A program made the position numbers and the translations under genes. Below the pieces are notes generated by a model. The model did not search any database and was not told the origin of the DNA. It saw only the letters and a list, made by a program, of their open reading frames with translations. Shown piece by piece: positions 55,530 to 64,000 of a DNA stretch of 64,000 nucleotides. The stretch is from Cydia pomonella (Eukaryota; Arthropoda; Insecta; Lepidoptera; Tortricidae), in NCBI RefSeq assembly GCF_033807575.1, contig NC_084729.1:1-64000 (forward strand). The letters run 5' to 3'. The number at the start of each line of letters is the position of its first letter. The stretch's first letter is position 1.

Positions 55530-58500
55530 TCAAAGCTCATCAAACAGTCTAAAATAATCATGACTAAAAATTTTTGAGTAGTCAATTTTTTTAGAAATCA
55601 TCTTTATATCATCTTTTTTCTCAGGATAGATGATAGTAGCGCTGTCTCTCTCTTCCTTCGTCATGTCCTTGTCGCCCCAGCCCCAAGAATTGGAGCCATC
55701 TCCTGTCCTTTTCATTCTCCTCTGGATCATGTCATCGGGCACCGTTTTGAGGTCATACGCCCAGCCAATGAGAGCAAAGAAGTCTATGAACCATTTTGTA
55801 AAGTTTAGGTAATTTTTTCCTAGTTCTGCTGACCTGGAAACAAAAAATACTTTTAATAGCAAATATTTAACATATTTTGATTTGTTGTTTCAAGTATAAA
55901 TATTACTACACTCGCGCGCTGGTGTGGGACGCTACCTGCGTCGCACGCGATGTCCTACAGCGACCAGCAGACATGCCGGGGCAGCGCGAGAACGACACAA
56001 CATATATAGCCATAGATATATATATATATATATAGCTGTCTCGGCGCCAACTACGAGTTCGTAACGTTCGGCGTCTCGACGCCCGGGCCGCGGGGCCGAG
56101 GTGCGCGCGGGGCGAGGTGGCTCCCGAGCGGGGGAGCGAGGGAGCGAGGGAGCGAGGGAGCGAGGGAGCGAGGGAGGCGACAAGGGAGGCAACGGGAGAC
56201 CCTCGCGCGACCAGCTTTCTGGCGCAAAGACTCGCTATTGCGATACAGCGCGGGAATGCAGCCTGCGTGATGGGCACTCCGCCAAGAGGCCAAGGGTTGG
56301 AGGGTAAATTTAGTTATTTTATTTTTTGAGTTATAGGTAGGTTTAGTTATATTAGTTTATCTTATAAGTAGTTACTCTGTTCTAGCATTCTGTTACTTCG
56401 CATCAGTGCACTCACGCTTACAATATGGGATCGAGCTGTGGGCAACGGCCGCCGAATGGGAGAGGGTTTTCCGCCTCGACTGGGGGGGGGGGGTCTTCTC
56501 CATCTCTACACCATTGCCAGGTTGCCTGGGCCCCTGGGCCTGGGCCTCGTGGGCCCTGGTGGTCAGTTACTGCATTCAGAAGATATGTAAGGATCTGTCT
56601 GTTTACTAAATACGAACCTGTAGTCCCACGGGAAGGTGTGGTGGTAGTTGTGGAACCCTTCCCCCAGGGTCATCATGTTACAGGTGGTGTTCTGCCGCGG
56701 ACATATCGTTCTGTCGTACGGCCTAGTGCCGTACCTACAACAAATAAACAGGCTGTCAAAAATACAGGCACATATAGCATCAAGCATGACATACAGGATG
56801 TAACAAAAATAATGGGGCTCCGTGTAAGGGTATATTTGGTACCGTGTTCTGATTTTTTAACGTCGGAGACCGAAGCACATTGCTCTACAAGCCTACAGTA
56901 GACGGTGTACTCATTTATGAGGTATGCTGTGGACCAGATGCTTTCTCCTAAGAGCCTGGGTCCAGCGTCGGCCCTGGAATTCAATACACTGTAACTACGA
57001 CAGACAAATCACTGCACTGCAGATACAGTGTATTGGATTCACAGAGTACCGGTGACCTAAGCACATTACTCTACAGTACACACTAAACTAACTTATAGGC
57101 TATGCTGTTGACAAACAAGATGCTGTTGAGGTTAAGGACGAATCGCAGCAGGGTGACGTGCCACGCTGTGACGATATCTTCTCCCCAGAGTGTCGGTATA
57201 AGGTTTGACTAACTTATGCGCTATGCTGTTGACGTGCCACGCTGTGATAATGCTCTCTCTCCAAAGTGTATGAACATCGGCAGACCAAATCACATCGCTC
57301 TACAGTACACAGTTGAGTCACTTATGGACTATGCTGGTTGACATGCCACGCTATGATGATGCTCTCTCTCCAAAGTGAATGAGCGTCGGCAGACCGAAGC
57401 ACATTGCTCTACAGTACACAGTTGACTCACTTATGAGCTATGCTGTTGACCAACAAGATGCTGTTGAGATTGAGGACGAATCGCAGCAGGTTGACGTGCC
57501 ACGCTGTGACGATATCTTCTCCCCATAGTGTCGGTATGAGCGTCGGGAGACCGAAGCACATAGCCCCGAACAAAGGCACTTTGTGTCTGAAAAGACAGAC
57601 ATTTTTAAATCATTCATGAATACCTACTTTTTGACCCAGCGAACCGAAAGTCAGTGGTGTAGCTTAATGTAATCTAGCGTGGGGAAGTTGCATCTGCGAG
57701 GCCATTTTTTTCAACTCTCTCAATGTAATAAAAAGAGTGGCTTTGTCCCCTTAAATGCAACGCTGTGGGCTTTGTAATAGGTACGCCACTGGCCAGTCTA
57801 CGTTTCAGCCTGGGCTAAATATCTTCACACGTCCGGTGGTCGCATTTCTCTACTGTACCTCGTGTTATTTTATTAGCAAGTTTTGCAGGTAATTAATTAC
57901 TTACATTTATGTTTTTTTTTTCAAAATGGCGGATTTGGCGGGTTCTGCAATTCACAAAGTCACAATTACAAGAATTAAAATCAATCCAAACCGGCCACGG
58001 ACGATGCAACTTCTTCCGGCACAAGTGGCGTTGGACGCACACTGACAAATCCTCGATCTTTAAGTACGTGCCGTCCTAATTAGGGTGGTCAATCAAAATG
58101 CGAAGAGAGCATCCTACCTTCCTAATTAGTTTACTTTTTATTATGCGTACTTCCAAAACGCGGTTACACCTTGTGACTAAGTCATTCAAGATTCTGAATT
58201 AAGTATGATCCAATCGCTCTTAACCACCTGAGCTACCGAACCTGACCAGAAGCGAACTTATCCTTCTTTTTTTATGCGATAGTCAGCAAACGAGCAAGCG
58301 AGCCTCCTGATGAAGTGGTCGGGTTTAGTTTGTTTAGAGGTCGCAAGTTGGAATCTAACTCGAAGTGGTAAATTTTTCAAATTCTTACTTCTTCTGAAAG
58401 CGCAGCACGGGGTTGCTGTAAATATCACTCATATCAGTAGTTTTGCCGCGCTCCTTCACGTCGGGGTGTTTCCTCACACACAGCCAGCCGATGTGCGAGA

Positions 58501-59825
58501 ACAGCATGCCCCTGTTGGAGTTGTGCGGGTCCGCGTCGGTGTCGCTGTGCTTGTGGTGCAGGCGGTGGTTCCGCACCCAGTCCGTCGCCGTGTTTTGGAA
58601 GCCTGATAGAGATTATAAATATGTATGTATACCTAGTATATAGTAGTATAGGGTAGTAAAGTAAGATGTCTCAGATATCACAAAATATATCAGATTAAAC
58701 ATGTGGTTTGATCTGTGGCTTTCTTATTCTCACCGATGCAATTGAAGAGCATGAGCATAATCTCCAGAGGCGGCTTGACCTTGAACGAGCGGTGCGACCA
58801 GAGGCGATGCGCGCCGCACACCACGCCCAGCTCGCCCATCAGCAACCACAAGTACGCTACGAAGCACATAGTACTTTATACAATCGTGATATAATGAAGA
58901 GCTTTTCAGTCGAATGTTTAGGCCACGAAGCTTGCTGAGTGTTCTAAATAAGGTGCGAGATTGAAAAGCTTCGTTATATCACTATTATTTACAATGTTTT
59001 TCTATGAGTCAACTAAAATAAAGCATTTTCTACTATACAACCTAAATAATTAAACACAAACAGATAAGTATCGCAGTAAATAAAAAGATATAACAAAAGA
59101 CATAAACGGGCTTCTATTTAATTAAAAAGAAGTTCGTTGATGTCTTTTGTTCTATCTGTTGTGATATTATGTGATTGGTCAATTTCATTAGAGTTCTCTA
59201 AAGGAGTTCAACAGGAGTTGAACAGTAGAAAAAATAAGTAAAGTTGTTGCTTGGGAGCTGACACGAAGCGCTGTACACGAGACGAGAGTTAGGCCGTCGA
59301 CTCAGACAGAAGAGGGAGGGTGTCGACAAAATTAACTGATTAATGGAAGCCATTTATTTGAAATCAAACAAAACAAACGTCAGACTTAAGCAGCTCTATG
59401 GCTCTTGTTAGTAAAATGTAGTCAGTGTTCAAAAAGTGATGAATAATATTAATTATTGTACAGGATTTATGGGATAGGTACATCCTATTACTGACGGTGC
59501 CAGTGCCACGTCATCTTAGTATAGTGTTTTCTATACGTATAGTGTACGAGTATATACTTCCTAACTCATCTGATTATACTCGTGCGACTGATTGCAGATA
59601 TAAAACAAAATGAAAAAATACATACCAAAGAAAATAGTTTTCCATTGTGCCGCAGTGAAGCACAGATATAGACCATAGACAGCAGAGATGTGACCAGCGA
59701 TATGCAGAAACAAGTTGAGGTAAATTATCTCATATTTTCTTGGCGGAAGCGAAGCCACGGGCGTTTCATAGCTGCGCAGAGTTACTTTTTTGGACTCTCG
59801 TGGAAGCATACCTTTGTTTTAGTAC
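55530..59825 (-). CDS. Acyl-CoA desaturase, complete, six coding exons
   Basis: Coding exons: 59809..59626, 58856..58734, 58602..58389, 57586..57431, 56734..56618 and 55833..55530. They sum to 1,098 nt, giving 365 residues, the usual size for insect acyl-CoA desaturases. All junctions agree in phase. The three histidine boxes are present: HRLWSH, HRLHHKHSDTDADPHN and GEGFHNYHHTFPWDYR. Hydrophobic segments include LFLHIAGHISAVYGLYLCFT. These enzymes sit in the endoplasmic reticulum and introduce a double bond into fatty acyl-CoA using a di-iron centre and cytochrome b5. The four residues where Delta9 enzymes often have NPVE read CPRQ, so it may be a non-Delta9, possibly pheromone-type, desaturase; that is inference. 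ATG 59809 lies 16 nt after an acceptor fed by an upstream leader exon. Confidence 0.95.
56124..56177. repeat. 8-bp microsatellite (GGGAGCGA)n
   Basis: About six tandem GGGAGCGA units occur in the last desaturase intron. They give rise to incidental Ser/Pro/Arg-rich frames on the minus strand. Confidence 0.85.
56200..56310 (-). pseudogene. Fourth fragment of the AIQRGNAA coding repeat
   Basis: The minus strand contains pieces corresponding to LGPLGGVPITQAAF and ARKLVARG in shifted frames. Nucleotide similarity to 6240-6290 is visible (ATTGCGATACAGCGCGGGAATGCA). It lies in the last desaturase intron. Confidence 0.45.
56860..57420 (-). pseudogene. Degenerate tandem copies of desaturase exon 4
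   Basis: At least three, probably four, broken copies of the 3' half of exon 4 and its donor lie directly downstream of the real exon (57586..57431). 57420-57310 and 57300-57200 share the same internal deletion. 57190-57077 is fuller and keeps the GTCACAGCGTGGCACGTCA and CTCAACAGCATCTTG blocks. 56990-56900 is the most decayed. Donor-like GTGACTCAA and GTTAGT sites persist. None has a complete frame. Confidence 0.8.
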
Positions 59826-60868
59826 CTGTGATTTAAAAAAATGGAACAATTGTTAGCGCTTAAAATTACATCTATACATGGTTACCGAGCACGCCGAGCA
59901 TATATTGTAGGAAAACCGGTCGGTCTCCCTACAAAAAACACCGGGCGACCTTTTTGTAGTTCTAACTGCTTCAATATTACATCTAGGTTTTGTAAAGGGA
60001 TACGGTCTATCTGAGGTGGGGAATGTAAACGCTCGACGTAGATTTCTGATAATCTATAATAATATTTTTTCTTCAAATCAGTATAATACAAATATCGACT
60101 ACTTATCGTTGATGCTTGCCGCTTTCCGAATCAATCGCCTTGAGATCTTTATTCCTTCAGCAGGGCAATAGTTAATTCTGAATTCAAATAATCGCTGCCA
60201 GTTATCAACCACGAGACTGTAAAGGTTGAAAACGAAACGAGAGAGAAACCTGTGCGGATGGTTTGGACACGAGCTACCTTGAACAAGGCTAACTCACAGC
60301 GAATGGTGATTAGGAAAATTATTATACTCTGTAGGGGCCTGGAGTAGGTAGGAGCCTGTAGTTAGGGTAGGATAGGACAGGGTGTAGTTTTGTTATGATG
60401 ATCGCCACTTCTACCCGAGGAGGCGAGATATGTGAAGGTTGGAAACCTTCACAGTACACACATAGTCACGGGGCACACTTGCCAACAAGGCAACGCGTTT
60501 TTAATACCACAAAAAAAACTGAAATTAGAAACTGTTTGGAAGAAACTGGAATTAACTATTTAATTCATTGTGGAATTTGTGTCCTTTGCATTCTGGAAGA
60601 TAAATTGTCAGTTTGTCCACCGATTCCAGAGAATAAAAAACAGCCAAGAGCATATGTCGGGCCTTGCCCAGTGTAGGACACCCGTCCGTCAAAATAGACT
60701 GTTGTAAAAAACCCAAAAATGACCTTTCAAGGAAAACTATAGCGAACCGATCAGGAGCAAAGCTGCGTACGTATAGACAGACGGACATGACGAAACTATA
60801 AGGGTTCCTAGTTGACTACGAAACCATAAAAAAACCCTATCCGAGCGGATGTGGTGAAAATAACTTAC

Positions 60869-60899
60869 CTCTTTGTTAACTAACACTGACACAAACTAA
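60869..60899 (-). other. Candidate 5' leader exon of the desaturase gene
   Basis: On the minus strand, TTTGTGTCAGTGTTAGTTAA CAAAGAG ends at a strong GTAAGTTATT donor. The next acceptor (CACAG at 59826-59830) lies 16 nt before the ATG at 59809. This gives the non-coding first exon that insect desaturases often have. The exact start is not fixed. Confidence 0.5.
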
Positions 60900-60920
60900 A
60901 ACAAACACGGAAGAGCTCTT

Positions 60921-60927
60921 CTTTATA
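60921..60927 (-). promoter_or_regulatory. Candidate TATA box of the desaturase gene
   Basis: TATAAAG on the minus strand lies about 28-40 nt upstream of TTAGTTTG/TCAGT initiator-like sequences and the leader exon. Confidence 0.45.
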
Positions 60928-62736
60928 TTGTCGGTACTCGCCATGACACCGCGTCACACATGTTTACGAGGTTTTACATAGTTTCACTCTACAAAGGGGT
61001 CTTGTAATAAAACCGTACAAAGTTAAAGACTGAATGTATTCAAGTTAACAGGCATTTTATAGCCATCTAAATTGTAATATCGTCAGAAAGTATACTTCTG
61101 AGAGATTTATGCCCTTATAAAAAAAAAACAACGGATTGCACTCCGGGAGTGCCGGTAAGTAATATATGTATAACATATACAGAGTAATTCATGAGACGTG
61201 AGCAGGACTACAGCCTACACAATCAGTAAATGTTAATGAATCGTTCACCATCATATTAAGTAAAACAATCACGCTTCTTTTCTGTTATTTAACTTTTTGG
61301 TAAGGAAAAATTTGAGTATCTACAATCATGGACACCCAACAACACAAAGATACAATACAACACAATTAAAAAAGATTAAACCTCTTTAACCGTTATGACG
61401 ACAGCACTTTGATTATGAAGAAAATAAAATGTCACACTTGAATGAGATACGATTTTTCAAAAGTAACCAGGCTTCGATTACATTCAATCTGCACGTCACC
61501 ATGTCACGTGTCCCTGTTACGAATTTTCAATCTGACGGTCACGTGACACCTGACGCGAGTTTAACATTTTATCCCCATCACAAAAAGTGCACAGCGCCAC
61601 TAAAGAAGTTTTCACTTCAAAAATAATCACGAGATTGAAATCTACATCATACTAAAATTTCGTGAAATTTGAGTGAAACGACTATTTCCCTATGTTTGCT
61701 GTGGGGTCCTCTGGTTGTCACCCGACCATCACGATGATATTACAATAAAATGGCTGGTAAATTAAATAATTTATTGCCATAAGTTCAGAGCCATTTGATT
61801 GTATTCTCATAGTCACTAAAAGTTGATTTTTCTTTCATTATTCTTTGGAGTTAGTCACCTGACGATTAAAGCATTTCAAAAAATTATATACAAAATTAGG
61901 ATGTCATTAAACTCACCGATTTACGTTCCTAAATTTGTTTTCATTTTTGTGAGAAACAACACTATGGTTGGTGGTGGACACGTTGAGAAATAGTTGACGG
62001 TTGTCAATGTGTTGACCACGGTTGCCTTAATGTATTTTGTTAATACTATTTAAATAATGTACTTAAATAAATGAATTTTAATTTCATGTAATTTGTTGCA
62101 TAGTATATTGACATGTGTCACTCACTTTTTCACTCAAAAAATCCTCCACATATTTCGGTCCATAACGAGGAGCTTTATCAGGAGTCATCGTCGTTGACTG
62201 ACCAGGAACCGGCGCTCTCTCGGCAGGGGCAGTTACTGTGTTTGTCACGAACACGAATATTATGTACCTACTTAGTACTATATAGGCGGTAGATCTGTGG
62301 GTTAGCTTGGACTAACTGTAGGTTGATTTGATTTGTTTCGAACAATATCCCATGTTTTGAAGTAAAGAAAAAATTAACTGTGTCAGGCGAAACTCGAACT
62401 CGCGACTTTGAGAGTTCGAGTCTTGTGTCTGAAAAGTGAAATGCTCATGTTTACTTTAATTTTTAGGTGATTCAAATGCGTTTGTTTCTTATTGCGAATG
62501 GACATCACATTATAGGATGACTAATAATTTATAGCTATATAGGTTAAGTTAGGTTAGATAATAAATTACATGTCCACGGTCCCGCAAGGTGATATGATGA
62601 TATTTTTAATATGTATATAAATAACAGCCAAACACGGAAGGTAATGAAGCATAGTCTAGAATATCAATATGTGCATGGTACCAGAAAGTCGAATTATTGT
62701 ATATAAAATAGAAAATTCAAAATTTAAAAATAGTAA
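60928..62736. other. Intergenic region upstream of the desaturase gene
   Basis: AT-rich with no supported gene. A possible SINE-like B-box remnant (GAACTCGAACTCGCGACTTT, minus orientation) is at 62385-62430. Open frames at 61429-61626 and elsewhere lack landmarks. Confidence 0.4.
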
Positions 62737-63515
62737 TACATGGAAGGGTCCATTGACGGGAAAAACCATATTCATGTGAAATCTGCAAGGAACAGTTTCC
62801 GAAAACCAATTTTTAACAAATATCTACAGCACATTAAATCCATTAATTGCTATGGAGAACGGACGTGTTAACACTTGGTATCTAAAATATTTAATACGCT
62901 TCCAGAAAAATTGTTTGCTGAAGAAATAAGATAAAATATTTCATAGATAATTGCCCACAGGAGCAGTAGAGGGGGGTCAACTCATTACGGAAACCTATAA
63001 AAAGTTGGCCCGTCTTTGCTGACCCTGAAGGCTAATTAGAATAATATAATTAATTTTGCATACTTAGTTATTAAGTTAAACTAATACAGCATGTTTATAT
63101 TTAACTGACACAAATCTATATCAAGAGCGAAAGTAACTGCCATAAAACCGCTTCGCAGTTTGTCAGTATTATTTTAATGGTGCACCTACGTACCGTGCCT
63201 TATGAGAATAAATTATTAATAATAATAACATGGACGGTTCCATTTACGGAGGAAACCATATGCATGTGAAATCTGTAAGAAACTGTTTGAGATTTTTTTT
63301 TTACAGGACACTGATAAGCAATATTGCGTTAACTCACATTCGTTTTGCATTGCAATAAGATATCAAATCAAAAATAATACGCTTAAAGTTGAAATATTAT
63401 TGTAATAGTAACGTGGCAATTTGTCAAATACTTGCAGGACATGGACGGATCCACTTAGAGGAAAGACCATATTCATGCGAAATCTGTATGAAGCAGTTTA
63501 CGAACGGTTAAAGCG
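62737..63515 (+). pseudogene. Three decayed C2H2 zinc-finger fragments
   Basis: Three separated plus-strand fragments encode KPYSCEICKEQF (about 62765), KPYACEICKKLF (about 63248) and RPYSCEICMKQF (about 63466). Each is preceded by a related ACATGGACGGATCCATTTA linker sequence and followed by a stop. Only the Cys pair half of each finger remains. They look like duplicated exon pieces of a zinc-finger gene. Confidence 0.7.
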
Positions 63516-63586
63516 TTTAGAGGTATCATAGAAGACGAGACAAACTCGGGAACGGTAATTCATTTATTATTATTAGTAAATAGTAA

Positions 63587-63811
63587 TCAGTCATCAAATT
63601 GTAATTCCAAGTATTCAGGCCTTTCCCCGTCATCCATTTGTTCGTCATGTTCCTGTTCCTTCCGTCCCTGCTTGTCGGGCGCGTGCTTGAGGCGCGTGTG
63701 CGTGTAGAGCGCGGCGCGGTAGCAGAAGGCGGCCGGACACGCCGGCGCCGCGCACGTGAAGGGCCGCAGCCCGTAGTGCGACAACAGGTGCTCCTCCAGC
63801 GACTTTTTAAC
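63587..63811 (-). CDS. C2H2 zinc-finger protein, last exon (partial gene)
   Basis: The exon follows a CAG acceptor at 63812-63814 and stops at 63587. It encodes the end of one finger (EEHLLSHYGLRPF), a complete C2H2 finger (FTCAAPACPAAFCYRAALYT then HTRLKH) and an acidic tail ending PEYLELQFDD. The usual linker is changed to YGLRPF. It is GC-rich compared with its flanks. Upstream exons lie beyond the right edge. Likely a nuclear DNA-binding protein; target unknown. Confidence 0.75.
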   Translation of the reverse strand, partial: VKKSLEEHLLSHYGLRPFTCAAPACPAAFCYRAALYTHTRLKHAPDKQGRKEQEHDEQMDDGERPEYLELQFDD

Positions 63812-64000
63812 CTGCACGTTAAAAAAACTGATATATTTCATTACTAATAATACTATATTAAATCTCTAGGGCGGTAAATAAATGTTTCAGATTACATGTC
63901 ATCGACAAACATGGTCTGAGGCTCCCTTTTCACTTCTCATTTATCTAGCAGGTTCTTTTCTTGGCAATGAATGTGTTAACTTGCGTCTGTTGCACGGGTA

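Noticed and set aside
55906..56329. Ser/Pro/Arg-rich open frames on both strands
   Set aside because: They arise from the (GGGAGCGA)n microsatellite and a repeat fragment in the last desaturase intron.

Overview
The window is animal nuclear DNA, almost certainly from a moth or butterfly (Lepidoptera). It is AT-rich and intron-bearing, with GT..AG introns, and is packed with lepidopteran-style interspersed repeats: tRNA-derived SINEs, the CAAGTGCGAGTCGGACTCGC family, RTE-type LINEs, Ty3/Gypsy elements, hAT-type elements and MITEs. There is no prokaryotic or viral gene organisation. Most long open frames are incidental or belong to mobile elements. The host genes had to be rebuilt exon by exon from splice sites, and all well-supported host genes lie on the minus strand.

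Layout. 0.7-2.0 kb: two short coding exons (start codon plus a glycine-rich exon) of a gene that runs off the left edge. 2.3-7.1 kb: MITEs, including nested ones, and a tRNA-derived SINE. 7.5-12.3 kb: a decayed Ty3/Gypsy element lying inside an older interspersed repeat. 13.4-15.0 kb: SINEs and repeat fragments. 16.0-25.8 kb: two tandem paralogues of an unrecognised secreted, charged, helical protein family. The two share the same three-exon layout; one carries an expanded coding repeat and both carry single-base frameshifts. 26-29.8 kb: MITEs and a GT-rich minisatellite. 30.2-39.2 kb: a five-exon Rab24-type small GTPase with introns full of nested transposons and partial exon duplications.

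39.66-54.33 kb is one 14.7 kb hAT-type element, defined by CAGGGACTGAAAA terminal inverted repeats and an 8-bp target duplication GTGTACAC. It carries subterminal repeat blocks, a 108-bp satellite array (about 34 copies), a 100-bp satellite array (about 27 copies) and a large palindrome. A young, intact CsRn1-like Ty3/Gypsy retrotransposon with two 377-bp LTRs is nested inside it. 55.5-60.9 kb: a complete acyl-CoA desaturase gene (six coding exons, 365 codons plus stop, a leader exon and a TATA-type promoter) with several degenerate copies of one exon. 62.7-63.8 kb: three broken C2H2 zinc-finger fragments on the plus strand and the last exon of a C2H2 zinc-finger gene on the minus strand.

The genes do not form one pathway. 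The most notable points are (i) the giant satellite-carrying hAT-type element, (ii) the secreted tandem paralogues, and (iii) repeated partial duplication of exon ends with their splice donors, seen in the Rab24 and desaturase genes, with zinc-finger fragments as a looser parallel. All family names are from recognised motifs read by eye; no database search was possible.
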